16,833 nt of DNA from positions 1-16,833 of the forward strand of contig JAEDFX010000045.1 in assembly GCA_016297805.1 (NCBI GenBank), given 5' to 3'. Shown piece by piece: positions 16,062 through 16,833 of this stretch. The notes beneath the pieces were generated by a model that did not search any database, had not been told where the DNA came from, and saw nothing but the letters and a program-made list of their open reading frames with translations. Position 1 is the first letter of the stretch; each line of letters opens with the position of its first letter. The position numbers and the translations under genes are program-made. The stretch is from Treponema sp. Lineage in GTDB: Bacteria; Spirochaetota; Spirochaetia; Treponematales; Treponemataceae.

Positions 16062-16475
16062 ATGCGATTAAAAACAAAAAGAGGTCAGATTCATTCAAAT
16101 GTTGATATGACCCCTATGATTGATATTGTATTTCAGTTGATTCTTTTCTTTCTTGTTTCAACAACCTTTGCAATTGTTCCAGGAATAAAATTGAATCTTC
16201 CTCAAAGTCATACAGCAGAAGGAACAAGTCTTCAGGGAATTACAATTACTGCAGATAAAAGTGGAGTACTGTTTTTTAATGATAAAGAAGTCAGTATGAC
16301 AACTTTAGGTGATGAGCTGATTTCTTATGATACTGGAGATACAAAAAAAGATGAATTTCCAGTTTCGCTAGAAGCAGATAGTGAAGTTACAAATGGTACT
16401 ATTGTTAAGATTTTTGATGTTATCAGGGAAAGCGGATATTGCGTAATCAACTTAAGAACAACCTCAGAAAAATAA
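16062..16475 (+). CDS. exbD: ExbD/TolR-type motor subunit
   Basis: A 137-residue protein with a short basic cytoplasmic start, one membrane segment (about 19-38) and a periplasmic domain. The motif DMTPMIDIVFQLILFFLVS (15-33) contains Asp21, equivalent to the essential proton-carrying Asp of ExbD and TolR. The C-terminal VSLEADSEV (101-109) and DVIRESGYCVINLRT (119-133) match the family's periplasmic fold. It pairs with the ExbB-type protein encoded 18 bp upstream. GGAGAG (16052-16057) is 4 nt before the ATG. Its last 37 bases overlap the start of the TonB-like gene in another frame, implying tight coupling of their synthesis. Confidence 0.92.
   Translation: MRLKTKRGQIHSNVDMTPMIDIVFQLILFFLVSTTFAIVPGIKLNLPQSHTAEGTSLQGITITADKSGVLFFNDKEVSMTTLGDELISYDTGDTKKDEFPVSLEADSEVTNGTIVKIFDVIRESGYCVINLRTTSEK
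16425..16430 (+). promoter_or_regulatory. Ribosome binding site supporting the TTG start of the TonB-like gene
   Basis: AGGGAA lies 8 nt before the TTG at 16439, inside the end of exbD. It is the only Shine-Dalgarno-like sequence well placed for this frame, which contains no ATG before the membrane segment. Confidence 0.55.
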
Positions 16476-16833
16476 CAGATTTCAAAGGTACACCATTATT
16501 TGGACAAGACAGCATTCCTCAAAATACAGGCAATTTTCTTGCAATTGCCGGTACTATACTGTTTTGGCTTATATTGCTGATTGTTCTTCTTTTTGCAAAG
16601 CCTATTGAAAAAAAGCCAAAATATAAAGAGGTTCAGATTGTACTTTCCAGTACACCAACTGTAAAAAAAGAAGAATCTCCAGCTCCGGCAGAGGCAGCTT
16701 CCAGTGCAGCAAGTAAGACTGATATTACACAGTCAGAACCAGTGGAAGCTCCTGCACCAGTACAACCAACACCAGCTGTTGAAAAAGCTCAGCCTGTTAC
16801 TGAGAAAAAATCTATGGAAAAAGCACCAGCACA
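16439..16833 (+). CDS. TonB-like energy transducer, N-terminal part (runs off the window)
   Basis: The frame is open from 16418 to the window edge. Starting at TTG 16439 gives 131 codons plus two bases. The product has a short basic N-terminal tail, one membrane segment (about residues 33-53, NFLAIAGTILFW then ILLIVLLFAK) and then a Lys/Glu/Pro/Ala-rich periplasmic spacer (APAEAA, EAPAPVQPTPAVEKAQP). That is the layout of TonB, whose spacer crosses the periplasm and whose C-terminal domain touches outer-membrane receptors. The C-terminal domain is beyond the window, so TonB versus TolA is undecided, though the Pro-rich spacer favours TonB. I see no His in the membrane segment, where E. coli TonB has a functional one. 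The gene overlaps exbD by 37 bp. Confidence 0.8.
   Translation, partial: MRNQLKNNLRKITDFKGTPLFGQDSIPQNTGNFLAIAGTILFWLILLIVLLFAKPIEKKPKYKEVQIVLSSTPTVKKEESPAPAEAASSAASKTDITQSEPVEAPAPVQPTPAVEKAQPVTEKKSMEKAPA

Noticed and set aside
5099..16062. Terminators between the plus-strand genes.
   Set aside because: All gaps are 24 bp or less and none holds a stem followed by a T-run.

Overview
The window is AT-rich and looks like part of a chromosome of an anaerobic spirochaete, most likely a Treponema. That assignment is inferred from gene content, not from a marker gene. It rests on a long DUF4954 protein, a giant fused acyl-CoA dehydratase activase typical of anaerobes, several exported proteins with Sec signal peptides, and a TPR / beta-barrel / ExbB-ExbD-TonB cluster that implies a double-membrane cell. 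I see no tRNA, rRNA, CRISPR array, insertion sequence or phage gene, and no gene-free stretch over 300 bases.

Layout. One gene lies on the minus strand (16-2841): an exported, full-length M16 (insulinase/pitrilysin) fold protein in which both halves have lost the HxxEH zinc motif. A short divergent promoter region (about 2842-2923) separates it from a series of plus-strand genes running from 2924 to the right edge, with gaps of 24, -1, 6, 18, 11, 18 and -37 bp and no recognisable terminator. In order they are: a DUF4954 protein with hexapeptide-like repeats; a 1498-residue activase/reductase fusion (two ASKHA ATPase domains, a Cys-rich linker, a DUF2229-like part and an HgdB-like C-terminal part); an exported 451-residue protein of unknown function; a 936-residue exported TPR protein; a putative outer-membrane beta-barrel protein; ExbB/TolQ; ExbD/TolR; and the start of a TonB-like protein that begins at a TTG codon inside exbD and runs off the window.

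How they may work together. The last five genes read as an envelope module: a proton-driven inner-membrane motor (ExbB-ExbD), its Pro-rich transducer (TonB-like), a large periplasmic TPR protein and an outer-membrane barrel. The N-terminal extension of the barrel carries three evenly spaced LPD motifs that could be docking sites. The first two plus-strand genes look cytosolic and of different purpose: an Fe-S, ATP-driven low-potential reductase system in one chain, next to a beta-helix protein of unknown function.

The points most worth a second look are: (1) well-formed sigma70-type promoters with 17-bp spacers placed 6-7 nt before the start codons of the activase and M16 genes, neither of which has a Shine-Dalgarno sequence, which predicts leaderless mRNAs; (2) two ASKHA domains in one chain that each keep a Cys pair 39 residues apart, suggesting an internal pseudo-dimer around one [4Fe-4S] cluster; (3) an M16 protein inactive in both halves; (4) a near-perfect 14-bp hairpin inside the DUF4954 coding region; (5) the LPD repeats in the barrel protein.
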